NCBI RefSeq assembly: GCF_020103695.1
Contig: NZ_JAHXBF010000001.1
Coordinates: 1 to 64,000, forward strand
DNA from: Hyalangium versicolor
Lineage (GTDB): Bacteria; Myxococcota; Myxococcia; Myxococcales; Myxococcaceae
Length of the DNA: 64,000 bases
Direction: 5' to 3'
Below the pieces are notes generated by a model. That model was not told the DNA's origin. It saw only the letters and a list, made by a program, of their open reading frames with translations, and ran no database searches. A program made the translations under genes and the position numbers. Each line of letters opens with the position of its first letter. Position 1 is the stretch's first letter. Below are positions 33,430-42,798 of the stretch, piece after piece.

Positions 33430-34892
33430 GCACGTGCGCACCCGGGGACACCTTGCCCCGGGGGGAGTCGGCACGGCCCCCCCCGTCCCTGGGCCTGTTG
33501 CGGCTCACCTGGCCCATCTTCCTGGAGTACCTGCTGTTCTTGCTGATGGGCACGGCGGACACGCTCATGCTCAGCCGTGTCTCTGACGAGGCCGCCGCCG
33601 CGGTGGGCGTCGTCACCCAGTACATCTTCGTCTGCACCATGATCATGGGGGTGATCAGTCACGGGGCGTCGGTCGTCGTGGCCCAGTATCTGGGGGCTCG
33701 ACGGGCCCAGGAGGCCGCCCGGCTGGTGGCCCTGTGCATCACGTTGAACCTGCTGCTCGGGCTCGCGGTGAGCGCGAGCCTGTGGCTGGTGGGTGACACG
33801 CTGCTGCGCCACGTGAACCTGCGGGGCGCAGTGCTGGACCATGCGCGCACGTACCTGGACATCGCGGGCGGCTTTCTCTTCCTGCAAGCGCTCATCAACA
33901 TCTTCTCCAGCATGCTGCGCACGTATGGTTTCACCCGGCAGGCGATGTCTATCGCCATCGGGATGAACCTGCTGCACGTGCTCGGCAACTTCCTCCTCAT
34001 CTCTGGCCACTTCGGCGCGCCCGCGTTGGGCGTGGCGGGCGCGGCGCTCTCCAACGTGGCCAGCCGCGCCGTCGCGCTTGGCTTCTTCGTGTGGATGCTC
34101 TACCGCGTGATGGAGGTGCGGATGGCGCCCCGGGATTACGTGACGTTCTCCCCGGAGTACGTCCGCAAGGTGCTCAAGGTGGGCACCCCGTCCGCCGTCG
34201 AGCAGATCACGTCCTACGCCTGTCAGGCCGTGTACCTGTATTACGTGTCCTTCCTCGGCTCCGCGGCCCTGGCTTCCCGGCAGTACGCGATGACCATCTC
34301 CCAGTACATCTACCTGTGCTGTCTGGCGATTGGCTTCGGAACGGCCATCCTGGTGGGGCGGTGGGTGGGCGCGCACCGCCCGGAGGCCGCCTACCGCCAG
34401 GTCCTCAGCAGCCTCAAGTGGAGCGCCACGTTTTCGTTGCTATTGGATGGGCTCGCCATCCTGCTGAGACAGCCCCTGGTCGGACTGTTCACGGAAAACG
34501 CGGAGATCCGCGGGCTGACCTCCCACATCATCGCCCTGAGCATCGTCCTGGAGAGCGGCCGGTCCATCAATCTCGTCCTGGTGCACTCGTTAAGGGCGGC
34601 CGGGGACACCGCGTTCATCGCCAAGATAGGTGTCTTCTCCATGGTCTGTATGGGCTTGTCCCTGGGCTACTTCTTCGTCTTCCAACTGCACCTGGGACTT
34701 GTCGGCGTCTGGCTGGCCATGGCGGCGGATGAGTGGCTGCGTGGCATTGTCTTCGGGTGGCGCTGGAGGAGTCGGGCATGGGCACGCAAATCCCTCGTGA
34801 CTCCCGAGCGGGCCCCCGTCGCGGCGCATAGGCAGAATAGAGGCCGTGTTGAGGGTGAGGGCTGGGGCGCAGGGGCCGTGGAGGGCCGCTGA
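33426..34892 (+). CDS. MATE-family multidrug/natural-product exporter
   Basis: A 488-residue polytopic membrane protein of 12 predicted helices. GTG 33426 overlaps the glycosyltransferase stop (GTGA), so translation is coupled. Family features are 'LLRLTWPIFLEYLLFLLMGTADTLMLSRVSDEAAAAVGVV' and the second-half copy 'VGTPSAVEQITSYACQAVYLYYVSFLGSAALASRQYAM'. MATE transporters export cationic or aromatic compounds by Na+ or H+ antiport, which fits an exporter for the operon's product. The last ~25 residues ('RQNRGRVEGEGWGAGAVEGR') are encoded by the interspersed repeat copy 3, so the native C-terminus has been replaced. Confidence 0.92.
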   Translation: MSTCAPGDTLPRGESARPPPSLGLLRLTWPIFLEYLLFLLMGTADTLMLSRVSDEAAAAVGVVTQYIFVCTMIMGVISHGASVVVAQYLGARRAQEAARLVALCITLNLLLGLAVSASLWLVGDTLLRHVNLRGAVLDHARTYLDIAGGFLFLQALINIFSSMLRTYGFTRQAMSIAIGMNLLHVLGNFLLISGHFGAPALGVAGAALSNVASRAVALGFFVWMLYRVMEVRMAPRDYVTFSPEYVRKVLKVGTPSAVEQITSYACQAVYLYYVSFLGSAALASRQYAMTISQYIYLCCLAIGFGTAILVGRWVGAHRPEAAYRQVLSSLKWSATFSLLLDGLAILLRQPLVGLFTENAEIRGLTSHIIALSIVLESGRSINLVLVHSLRAAGDTAFIAKIGVFSMVCMGLSLGYFFVFQLHLGLVGVWLAMAADEWLRGIVFGWRWRSRAWARKSLVTPERAPVAAHRQNRGRVEGEGWGAGAVEGR

Positions 34893-34903
34893 CAGGGGCC
34901 GCC
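34826..34903 (-). repeat. Interspersed ~76-bp repeat, copy 3, inside the MATE gene 3' end
   Basis: On the minus strand: CAGCGGCCCTCCACGGCCCC, then CCCTCACCCTCAACACGGCC, then TCTATTCTGCCTATGCGCC. It aligns with the copies at 8541 and 25176. The MATE reading frame runs through it and uses the TGA it supplies at 34890-34892. Confidence 0.75.
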
Positions 34904-35375
34904 TTGGTGGCCGGGGACGGGTGGCCGAAGTAGGCGCTCCAGGTCCGTCAGTGCATCGAAGCTCGGCGTGAACTGTCGACCTCCAGGGCAGGGTGGAGGC
35001 CCAGCCCGGGCTTCCCCACGGAGGGTGCACCGCGTGAGCGGACTGACGTGTAGAGGTTCGCCTTCACCCATTCGCCGTGAGCCGCTTGGAGCGCGCTCGC
35101 CTCGAAGGGCTCGGGTGCTGCGCCTGCTGGAGAAAAGAGGGGCCCTGCCCGCGCAAGGATCCGAGGACGCGCTGCAGGCGTACCAGGCGCACTCCCTCCA
35201 GCAACGGCTGCGCTGGACGGAGGTGGACGTCCGGCCCCCTCCCCGAAAGCAGCCCCGGTGCGCCTTGCTGGAAGGCTTCTCCCTGTATGCCAATACGCCC
35301 CTGCATGCCAACGACAGGCAGGGGCTGGGAGCCGGCCGCTTGGCCGAGGCCAGGCTCCCGACACATGGCGGCGGG
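34904..35375. other. Gap between the operon and the integrative element
   Basis: About 470 bp. Apart from the IS91-type transposase remnant at 35075-35325 no gene is supported. The minus-strand frames that cross it are long only because GC-rich DNA has few stops. Confidence 0.4.
35075..35325 (+). pseudogene. IS91-type transposase remnant, C-terminal half
   Basis: The frame reads 'PRRARVLRLLEKRGALPAQG', 'SEDALQAYQAHSLQQRLRWTEVDVRPPPRKQPRC' and 'ALLEGFSLYANTPLHANDRQGL', then loses meaning. 'FSLHANTxLHANDRQGLERLCRY' is the conserved block of IS91-like (Y2) transposases, so the break falls inside the catalytic region. The fragment stops about 50 bp before the element's left repeat. The amino-terminal half of a similar transposase lies at 1433-1749. 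Confidence 0.6.
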
Positions 35376-35394
35376 TTCGATTGCCGCCGCCTCC
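35376..35394 (+). other. attL: 19-bp direct repeat
   Basis: TTCGATTGCCGCCGCCTCC is identical to the copy at 50413-50431. It resembles the T-loop plus acceptor 3' strand of a tRNA or tmRNA gene. It lies 121 bp upstream of the integrase start. Confidence 0.8.
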
Positions 35395-35420
35395 CAGCGG
35401 GACAACCCGCCGCCTCCAAG

Positions 35421-35449
35421 GCGCCGCCCTCTGGGAAAGGGGGCGGCGC
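35421..35449. other. Strong hairpin upstream of the integrase
   Basis: GCGCCGCCC and GGGCGGCGC form a perfect 9-bp stem around an 11-base loop. It lies between the left repeat and the integrase start, where it could stop transcription entering from outside the element or serve as a recombinase accessory structure. Confidence 0.5.
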
Positions 35450-35478
35450 TTGCATTTCGGGACCAAATCGGGTCTTTT

Positions 35479-35498
35479 GGGACCAAAAAAGGACCAAA
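35479..35498 (+). other. Arm-type site, left end
   Basis: GGGACCAAAAAAGGACCAAA is also found, identical, at 50284-50303 near the right end. A related GGGACCAAATCGGGTC lies just upstream at 35459. Short repeats internal to both ends are typical of integrase arm-binding sites. Confidence 0.6.
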
Positions 35499-35515
35499 CC
35501 GGAGGCGGTAACGAC

Positions 35516-36709
35516 ATGGGCAAGGACTGGATCGGCAAGTGGGCAGGCGGGCGGATGTTCGCGGACAAGGACGGGCGCCCCGTCTACGTGCTGCGCAAGA
35601 TGATCAACGGGCGGAACTACACGATCCACCTGGACGCTCGCAGCGAGGCGGAAGCAGAAGCGGAACTCGCCTTGTTCGTGCGTGACCCCGAGGGCTACCG
35701 CACGCGAGGCGAGGCCCAGAAGATGAAGAACGAGTCGGCGGTCTACATGGACGCGCCAGCGGTGGCCCGCTACCTGGAACACATGCGGAGCAAGGGAACA
35801 ACGGAGCGCTACGCGAAGAACGTGGGCTTTTACTTGGCCGCGTGGGCGGAAGACTTCGCGGGGCGCGACCTGCGCACCGTCACGCTTCAAGACCTGCTGC
35901 GGGAGTTGAAGAAGCACAAGACCGCGCGCAAGAACCGGATAACGGCGCTCAAGTCTTTCTGTGCGTGGCTGCGGGAAGTAGAGGGCGCGTTGACTGCGGG
36001 GGATGACGCTTCGATCTCCCTGAAAATCCCGGTGGCCCGTCCCGAGAAGTCCGTGCGGGAGAAGGGCTACAGCATCGAAACAATCGAGCGGGTTTACAGC
36101 GCGATCACCGGTTGGGAATTCTCCAGCTTCAACCGCGAGGAGACGCGGCAACGCACGGACGTTCAATGCGTGCGAGACGTGCTGTGCATCCACGCCAAGA
36201 CGGGCATGCACGGCACGGAGATCGAACGACTGGCACGCGGAGAGGGCAAGGTGTCCTTGGTGACGGAGCCGGGCGAGATCGCCGCAACCGTGACGTTCAT
36301 TCACAAGAGCGGACAGGTACACCGCCAGAGCATCGACCGTCAGACGTTGGGCGCGGTGCAACGTCTCCAAGCGCGCGGCGCGGCTCCTGTGGACAGCCAT
36401 ATCCGCCGCGTGGTGCGTCGTGCGTGCAAGGCGGCGCGGCTGCCTCTGGTGCGCTTCGGAGAACTGCGGCACAGCTTCGTTACCTGGGCCTCGGAGTGCG
36501 GACAGGAAGTGCGGTCCAAGTCGGGAGGGCTGCCCCTGTCGGCTGTTGCCGCTGTGGTGGGCCACCACTCCGCGCACACGACGAAACGGTTTTACGAAAA
36601 CGTGAAGGTGCCCCCGATGATCAAGATCCCGATCAAGCTGGAGCACCCCGAGGATCCCGTGGTGCTGCCTGTCCGCCGTGCTGCGCTCAAGCTGGCCGAA
36701 TCAGCTTAA
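35516..36709 (+). CDS. Tyrosine recombinase (element integrase) with atypical catalytic positions
   Basis: A 397-residue protein. ATG 35516 follows GGAGGCGG. The core-binding region is about residues 78-160 and the catalytic domain about 180-365. The nucleophile Tyr360 ('TTKRFYENV'), His350 ('VVGHHSAHTT') and Lys264 ('FIHKSGQ') fit the family. The first catalytic Arg is replaced by His232 in 'KTGMHGTEIERL', where TGLRxxEL is usual. The His of the H-x-x-R box is replaced by Gly315 in 'FGELRHSF', with Arg318 kept. Activity despite this is possible, since the island is bounded by intact repeats. The C-terminus overlaps the convergent HTH gene by 23 bp. Confidence 0.88.
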   Translation: MGKDWIGKWAGGRMFADKDGRPVYVLRKMINGRNYTIHLDARSEAEAEAELALFVRDPEGYRTRGEAQKMKNESAVYMDAPAVARYLEHMRSKGTTERYAKNVGFYLAAWAEDFAGRDLRTVTLQDLLRELKKHKTARKNRITALKSFCAWLREVEGALTAGDDASISLKIPVARPEKSVREKGYSIETIERVYSAITGWEFSSFNREETRQRTDVQCVRDVLCIHAKTGMHGTEIERLARGEGKVSLVTEPGEIAATVTFIHKSGQVHRQSIDRQTLGAVQRLQARGAAPVDSHIRRVVRRACKAARLPLVRFGELRHSFVTWASECGQEVRSKSGGLPLSAVAAVVGHHSAHTTKRFYENVKVPPMIKIPIKLEHPEDPVVLPVRRAALKLAESA

Positions 36710-37091
36710 GGATCGCTGCACTCTCCCGCTTGCCCTGCCCGGTATCGCGCCGGGCGGGGCGCCGCTTGAGCTTGGGGGTTTCTGGCTCGCGGTCCACGCG
36801 CTCTAGAAGCGCCTCTAGACTCTTCGCGCAGATCATCGCGGCCCTACCCACCTTCGGCCCGCGTCGTAGCGCTCCGCTCCTCAACAACTCGAAGATCCGC
36901 GAGCGCCCGCAGCCAAGCAGGGTTTGCGCCTGCTCCATGGAGACAGCCAACGCCCGCGCCGCTTGAGCGGGCGCCGCGTGGCTGATCTTCGTGCGGATCT
37001 CGTTGACGGACTCACGCAGGCCCCGCAGCTCCTCGTAGATGGCCCGCAGGAAGTCTTCCTGTTGCTCGCCTTGCCCCTTCACGGCTGACAC
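36687..37091 (-). CDS. Excisionase/MerR-like HTH DNA-binding protein
   Basis: A 134-residue protein from GTG 37091. It is helical at the N-terminus ('EDFLRAIYEELRGLRESVNEIRTKI', possibly a coiled coil). It has one HTH_17-type domain at about residues 48-95: 'LAVSMEQAQTLLGCGRSRIFELLRSGALRRGPKVGRAAMICAKSLEALLER'. A basic C-terminal tail follows. Such single-domain proteins next to tyrosine recombinases act as recombination directionality factors. It is convergent with, and overlaps, the integrase 3' end. It could instead regulate the element. Confidence 0.8.
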   Translation of the reverse strand: MSAVKGQGEQQEDFLRAIYEELRGLRESVNEIRTKISHAAPAQAARALAVSMEQAQTLLGCGRSRIFELLRSGALRRGPKVGRAAMICAKSLEALLERVDREPETPKLKRRPARRDTGQGKRESAAILKLIRPA

Positions 37092-38298
37092 TCTCCCGAC
37101 TGCTCAAGGTGGGACGCCGCGCGCCTGTCTCCAGGATGCGCGATGCCATGCCGTGAGAGGCCAGAACCCGCGAGGGTTTGGGGGCGAGCCGCGCGCACTC
37201 CGGGGGCACGGAGAGACGATGCGCTGCGGGTGCCGTTCACAACGGGCCGCCCCCAGCTTCGGGGGCCGCCGTCGTGTCTCACTGCACGGCCCGCGTTGTC
37301 TCGCGTCCCACCGTGGACCGTCAACGCGACTGGCCGCGTTGGGCACTGCTGGGCAGGCTTGGCCACCGCTGGACAGGTGGCGCGTGCTTCCCGCCCGGGA
37401 AGCGCGGGCGCCCATCGCGTCCGGCGCGGGGTGTTCTGTGCGGCGTGACTCATGCCGCCCACGGTGCCCAAACGGCGCGCGTCTGGACATTGGGCAAGAT
37501 CAGGCGAATTCCGACGGATCCAGGCGGATCCAGGCAGATGCCGACAATCTCCGCGTTTCACGCTGGAGCACGCACGAGCACCAGACAAGCGCGGCGCAGT
37601 GGAGCACGCGCAGGCGCGAGACGTGGCCCCGCGTGCTGGGGTGCCAGCGTTTACGCTCGCCCGTTCGGTACTCAGACAAGACAGCCCCGAGGCAGCCCAC
37701 GCGCCAGCATGCACGGAGCGGCCTGGAGTGACGACCGGCGCGGCCTGGAGTGACGACCGGCGCGGCCTGGAGTGACGACCGGCGTTCTTCCCGGTGTCGC
37801 CACTTGTCAGCCAACGGAGGCGCACGACTGCGCCACACACGGAGGGTTTCCCCTCCTGGGAATCGATCTTGTTCATCACCTGCCCGCCCTAACCACCCGC
37901 CCAAAAGCCCAAGAACTGCCCAAGCCAGGAGTGACACAGAGCAAAGCGGCGTGTCTAGGCCACGCGCAAAGCGCGAGGGGTGATCGGCAAGAGTGCAGCC
38001 GGGCAACCAAGGCCCGCACGCAGAGAGGACAGATCGCACCCGCGTCGACGCGGCGAGTGCTCACGAGGCCCGCGTCCGACGCTGCCCGGCCTGGATGCTC
38101 GCCACGAGCCCCAGCGCTCACCACGAGGCCCACGTCGACGCGTCCGGCCTGGATGCTCGCCACGAGCCCCAGCGCTCACCACGAGGCCCACGTCGACGCG
38201 TCCAACGTGTCCGGCCTAGAGGCTCACTCCGAGGCCCTACCATCCCTCGCGGCCCCGGCTCGCTGTTGCTACTGCGCGCCTCGTGTTATGCGTGGCCT
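37092..38298. other. 1.2-kb repeat-rich stretch, no supported gene
   Basis: Many long open frames exist on both strands, but none has a plausible composition or start, and they overlap each other. The stretch contains a perfect 22-bp triplication at 37719-37784. From about 38050 it contains the first units of the CACGAG repeat family (CCACGAGCCCCAGCGCTCA). It probably holds regulatory or repeat DNA only. Confidence 0.5.
37719..37784 (+). repeat. Three perfect 22-bp tandem repeats
   Basis: The unit CGGCCTGGAGTGACGACC followed by GGCG occurs three times without mismatch. It is the cleanest tandem array in the left part of the element and could be a protein-binding iteron or slippage product. 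Confidence 0.85.
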
Positions 38299-38583
38299 GT
38301 GCAAGCGCGCAACGTCGTCATTCCCACGAGAACGGCACAGGAGATCGCGGGGCTTCCGGCAGAGCTTCGCGTGTACGTCGAAGCGTACCTAGAGAACCTT
38401 GACGTTCTCCTCGGCTCTGCTCCCCTTGGCCGGATCTCCATGCTCTGGGAAAAGAACCCAGAGCCCAGCGGCGGTTTCATTGCTCACGTCGAGGGCGTGC
38501 GCCTCTACATTGTCGCAGACAACGCGTCAGGCGTCCCCATCGTCAGACGCGTTGAACTGCCAGCGCGGCCCACCCCTAAGTAA
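38299..38583 (+). CDS. Small hypothetical protein inside the repeat region
   Basis: A 94-residue frame from GTG 38299 to TAA 38583: 'MQARNVVIPTRTAQEIAGLP', 'AELRVYVEAYLENLDVLLGS', 'APLGRISMLWEKNPEPSGGF', 'IAHVEGVRLYIVADNASGVP' and 'IVRRVELPARPTPK'. Its base composition is more balanced than the surrounding repeats, and it reads like a compact alpha/beta protein. The family is unknown. It lies between repeat arrays like the sitAI pair, so it may be a separate cargo gene or an orphan immunity-like protein. Confidence 0.55.
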   Translation: MQARNVVIPTRTAQEIAGLPAELRVYVEAYLENLDVLLGSAPLGRISMLWEKNPEPSGGFIAHVEGVRLYIVADNASGVPIVRRVELPARPTPK

Positions 38584-38599
38584 GTCCCTCGCGGACTGC

Positions 38600-40760
38600 G
38601 CCTAGACACCCGCCGCGAGGCCCGCGTCCGGCCTGGACGCTCACCGCGAGCCCCAGCGCTCACCACGAGCCCCGCGTCCGACACTGCCCGGCCTGGACGC
38701 GCCACGAGCCCCAGCGCTCACCACGAGGCCCGTGTCCGACGTGCCCAGCCTGGACGCGCGCCACGAGCCCGCAGCGCGCACCACGAGGCCCGTGTCCGCC
38801 GTGTCCGACGCTGCCCGGCCTGGACGCGTGCCACGAGCCCCAGCGCTCACCACGAGGCCCGTGTCCGACGGTGCCCGCCCGGACGCGCGCCACGAGCCCA
38901 CAGCGCGCACCACGAGGCCCGTGTCCGCCGTGTCCGACGCTGCCCGGCCTGGACGCGCGCCACGAGCCCGCAGCGCGCACCACGAGGCCCGCGTCCGACG
39001 GTGCCCGCCTGGACGCGCCACGAGCCCCAGCGCTCACCACGAGCCGAGTGTCCGACGGTGCCCGGCCTGGACGCTCACCGCGAGCCCGCAACGCTCACCG
39101 CGAGGCCCGTGTCCGACGTGTCCGACGGTGCCCGGCTTGGACGCTCACCACGAGCCCCAGCGCTCACCACGAGGCCCGTGTCCGACGTGCCCGGCCTGGA
39201 CGCTCACCGCGAGCCCCCAGCGCTCACCACGAGCCGCGCGTCCGACGTGTCCGACGGTGCCCGCCTGGACGCGTGCCACGAGCCCCAGCGCTCACCGCGA
39301 GGCCCGTGTCCGACGTGCCCGGCCTGGACGCGGGCCACGAGCCCCAGCGCTCACCGCGAGGCCCGTGTCCGACGTGCCCGGCCTGGACGCTCACCGCGAG
39401 CCCCAGCGCGCACCACGAGGCCCGTGTCCGCCGTGTCCGACGGTGCCCGGCCTGGACGCGCGCCACGAGCCCCAGCGGCGCACCACGAGGCCCGTGTCCG
39501 ACGTGCCCGGCCTGGACGCGCGCCACGAGCCCCAGCGCGCACCACGAGGCCCACGTCCGACGGTGCCCGCCTGGACGCGTGCCACGAGCCCCAGCGCTCA
39601 CCGCGAGGCCCGTGTCCGACGGTGCCCGCCTGGACGCGCCACGAGCCCCAGCGCGCACCACGAGGCCCACGTCCGACGGTGCCCGCCTGGACGCTCACCA
39701 CCAGCCCGCAGCGCTCACCGCGAAGCCCACGTCCGACGGTGCCCGCCTGGACGCTCACCACCAGCCCGCAGCGCCCACCACGAGCCGCGCGTCCGACGTG
39801 TCCGACGGTGCCCGGCCTGAACACTCACCACGAACCCCAGCGCTCACCACGAGCCCGCAGCGCTCACCGCGAGGCGCGCGTCCGACGTGTCCGACGGTGC
39901 CCGGCCTGAATACTCACCACGAACCCCAGCGCTCACCACGAGCCCGCAGCGCTCACCACGAGCCGCGCGTCCGACCTGTCCGACGGTGCCCGGCCTGAAC
40001 ACTCACCACGAGCCCCAGCGCTCACCGCGAGGCGCGCGTCGACCTGTCCCGACGGTGCGCGCCTGGACGCTCACCACGAGCCCGAGCGCGCATCACGAGC
40101 CGCGTGTCCGACGGTGCCCGGCCTGGACACGCGCCACGAACCCCCCAGCGCTCACCACGAGCCGCGCGTCCGACGGTGCCCGCCTGGACGCGCGCCACGA
40201 GCCCGAGCGCGCATCACGAGCCGCGCGTCGACGTGTCCGACGGTGCCCGCCTAGACGCGCGCCACGAGCCCGCAGCGCTCACGACGAGGCCCACGTCCGA
40301 CGTGTCCGGCTTGGAGACTCGCGCCACCAACCCCAGCACGACGAGGCGCGCGTCGACGTGGCCCGCGTCCGGCCTGCCTGGATGCTCACCACGAGGCCCA
40401 CGTCCGACGGTGCCCGGCCTGGAGACTCGCCGCCACCAGCCCCAGCACCACGAGGCGCGCGTCGACGTGGCCCGCGTCTAGCCTGCCTGGACGCTCGCCG
40501 CGAGGCGCGCGTCGACGTGGCCCGAGTCCGGCCTGCCTGGATGCTCACCGCGAGGCGCGCGTCGACGTGGCCCCGCGTCCGGCCTGCTTGGATGCTCACC
40601 ACGAGGCCCACGTCGACGCGGGTGCGCGTCCGGCCTGTCTGGACGCGCTAGGAGGCCCATAGCGCGCACCGCGAGGCGCGGGTCCGTGTGCGCGTTCGTC
40701 CCGCCTGGACGCGCTAGGAGGCCCGTAGCGCTCACCACGAGGCCCGCGCCAACGTGGCCA
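38600..40760 (+). repeat. Degenerate ~55-60-bp tandem repeat array (forward orientation)
   Basis: The unit is built from GCTCACCACGAGCCCCAGC, GCTCACCACGAGGCCCG, TGTCCGACGGTGCCC and GCCTGGACGC, with variants such as CACCGCGAG. Several dozen units follow one another. Reading frames through it are open by composition, encoding repetitive Arg/Pro/Ala strings with no protein logic, so it is treated as non-coding. Confidence 0.8.
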
Positions 40761-40850
40761 GCGGTGGGGATGCGGTGGGGCCAGCGGTGGCGCCGGGTGG
40801 CGCCGGGGGTGGTCCCGGGGGTGGCCCCGGCCCGCGTCCCGGGAAGCACC

Positions 40851-40970
40851 GGGCTCAGCGCCGGTAAAACGCCGGTAAATCCCGGGCTCAGCGCCGGTAA
40901 AACGCCGGTAAATCCCGGGCTCAGCGCCGGGAGCAACGCCGGGAGCAACGCCGGGAGCAACGCCGGTTCA
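40851..40970 (+). repeat. 33-bp and 12-bp tandem repeats
   Basis: A perfect 33-bp unit beginning GGGCTCAGCGCCGGTAAAAC repeats at 40851-40883 and 40884-40916, followed by a partial copy. Then GGGAGCAACGCC repeats in tandem, and then GGTTCAACGCC-type variants. Confidence 0.85.
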
Positions 40971-41119
40971 ACGCTGGTTCAACGCCGGTTCAACGCCGGG
41001 AGCAACACCGGAAAAGCGCCGGGTGTCGCGCCGTGGGGCGGGCGGGCAAGCGCGGCTGCTGGAGACTGCCAACGGCTTCGAGGCGGCCCCCTTCCAGATC
41101 AGCAAGCGGGCGCGGCCAG

Positions 41120-41850
41120 TTCGCGCCGACGCCGCGTGCTTGGTTGGCGGCTGAATTCGCGCCGACGCCCCGTGCTTGGTTGGCGGCTGAATTCGCGCCG
41201 TCCGTGCCGCGCCAAAGGGTAGGCGAAAGGGCATGGGCGCCGCGCGCCAAAGGGCAGGCGAAAGGGCATGAACGCCGCGCGCCAAAGGGCAGGCGGAAGG
41301 CACGGGCGCACACGCGGCGGGTGAATTTGGCGCCGACGCCCCGCGCCTGTCGGCGGGTGGATTCGCGCCGATGCCGCGCACGAGAGGGCACAAGCGCCGC
41401 TCACCACCGGGCGCGCGAAATGGGTGGACGCCACGCGCGAGCGGGCGCGGATTTCGCGCCATGAGCCGCGCGCGAGCGGGCGCGGGTTTCGCGCCATGAG
41501 CCGCGCGCGAGCGGGCGCGGAATTTGCGCCATGGCCCACGCGCGCGGACGGCGCGAAAGGGCCTGGACGCCGCGCGCGAAAGGGCCTGGACGCCGCGCGC
41601 GAAAGGGCCTGGACGCCGCGCGCCAAAGGGCACGAACGCCGCACCAGCGGGCGCGCGAAATGGCACACGAGCGCCGCGCGAGCGGGCACGGGATTCGCGC
41701 CGTGGCCCACGCGCGCGGACGGCGCGAAAGGGCCTGGACGCCGCGCGCGAAAGGGCCTGGACGCCGCGCGCCAAAGGGCACGAACGCCGCGCGCCAAAGG
41801 GCACGAACGCCGCACCAGCGGGCGCGCGAAATGGCACGGACGCCCGCGCG
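41120..41850 (-). repeat. Repeat array of GGCGCGAAAGGGCC-type units
   Basis: A 36-bp direct duplication (GCTTGGTTGGCGGCTGAATT and flanks) opens the stretch. It is followed by repeats such as CGCGCGAAAGGGCCTGGACG, CGCGCCAAAGGGCACGAACG and GCGGGCGCGCGAAATGG. This is a different repeat family from the arrays on either side. Confidence 0.75.
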
Positions 41851-41879
41851 CGGATTCGCTCCGATGACGTGCGACGAGG

Positions 41880-42660
41880 GCCGCGTCGACCTGCGGCTCG
41901 TGGTGCGGGGCGCGCTGGGCTCGTGGTGCGCGCGTCCAGGCCGGACAGGCGGGGCCTACGCTGACGCGCCCCCTCGTGGTGAGCGCCGGGGCTCGTGGCG
42001 AGCATCCAGGCAAGCTCGACGCGGGCGCTTCTGACGGGGGCCTCGTGGTGCGCGCTAAAGGCTCGCGGTGAGCGTCCAGGCCGGGCGCCGTCGGACGTGG
42101 TGCGCGCTGGGGCTCGTGGCGAGCGTCCAGGCCGGGCACGTGGACGCGGGCCTCGTGGTGAGCGCTGGGGCTCGTGGTGAGCGTCCAGGCGGGCACGTCG
42201 ACGCGCGCCTCGTGGTGAGCGCTGGGGCTCGTGGTGAGCGTCCAGGCCGGGCACGTCGACGCGGGCCTCGCGGTGAGCGCTGGGGCTCGTGGTGAGCGTC
42301 CGGGCCGGGCACCGTCGGACACGCGCCTCGTGGTGAGCGCTGGGGCTCGTGGTGAGCGTCCAGGGCGGGCACGTGGACGCGGGCCTCGTGGTGAGCGCTG
42401 GGGGCTCGCGGTGCGCGTTCAGGCGGGCACCGTCGGACGCGGGCCTCGTGGTGCGCGCCGGGGCTCGTGGCGCGCGTCCAGGCGGGCACCGTAGGACACG
42501 GGCCTCGTGGTGCGCGCCGGGGCTCGTGGCAAGGCGTCCAGGCCGGACACGTCGGACGCGGGCCTCGTGGTGAGCGCTGGGGCTCGCGGTGAGCGTCCAG
42601 GCGGCCACGCCGACGCGCGCCGCGTGGTGCGCGCGGGGCTCGTGGCGCGAGCGGGGCACC
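41880..42660 (-). repeat. CACGAG-type repeat array, inverted orientation (left of sitAI)
   Basis: Units read on the + strand as GCTGGGGCTCGTGGTGAGCG, TCCAGGCCGGGCACGTCGAC and GCGGGCCTCGTGGTGAGC. They are the reverse complement of the 38.6-40.8 kb array. It ends about 140 bp before the toxin gene. The same orientation occurs again right after the immunity gene. Confidence 0.8.
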
Positions 42661-42798
42661 ACACGCGGGCCGGAAACGGAGGGATCCGCTTGCCCGCAGG
42701 GCCTGTGGGTCACTCATGCGAACACCACCCGGCATATCCTCCCCTCCCGTGTGGCAGCCCCCTAGCCTGTTCCCCTTCTCACAGAAAAGGGGTGCCCC

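Noticed and set aside
37079..37879. Minus-strand ORF of 266 codons starting MMNKIDSQEGKPS
   Set aside because: The start looks plausible, but the body is low-complexity, overlaps other frames and runs across the 22-bp triplication; no domain is seen.
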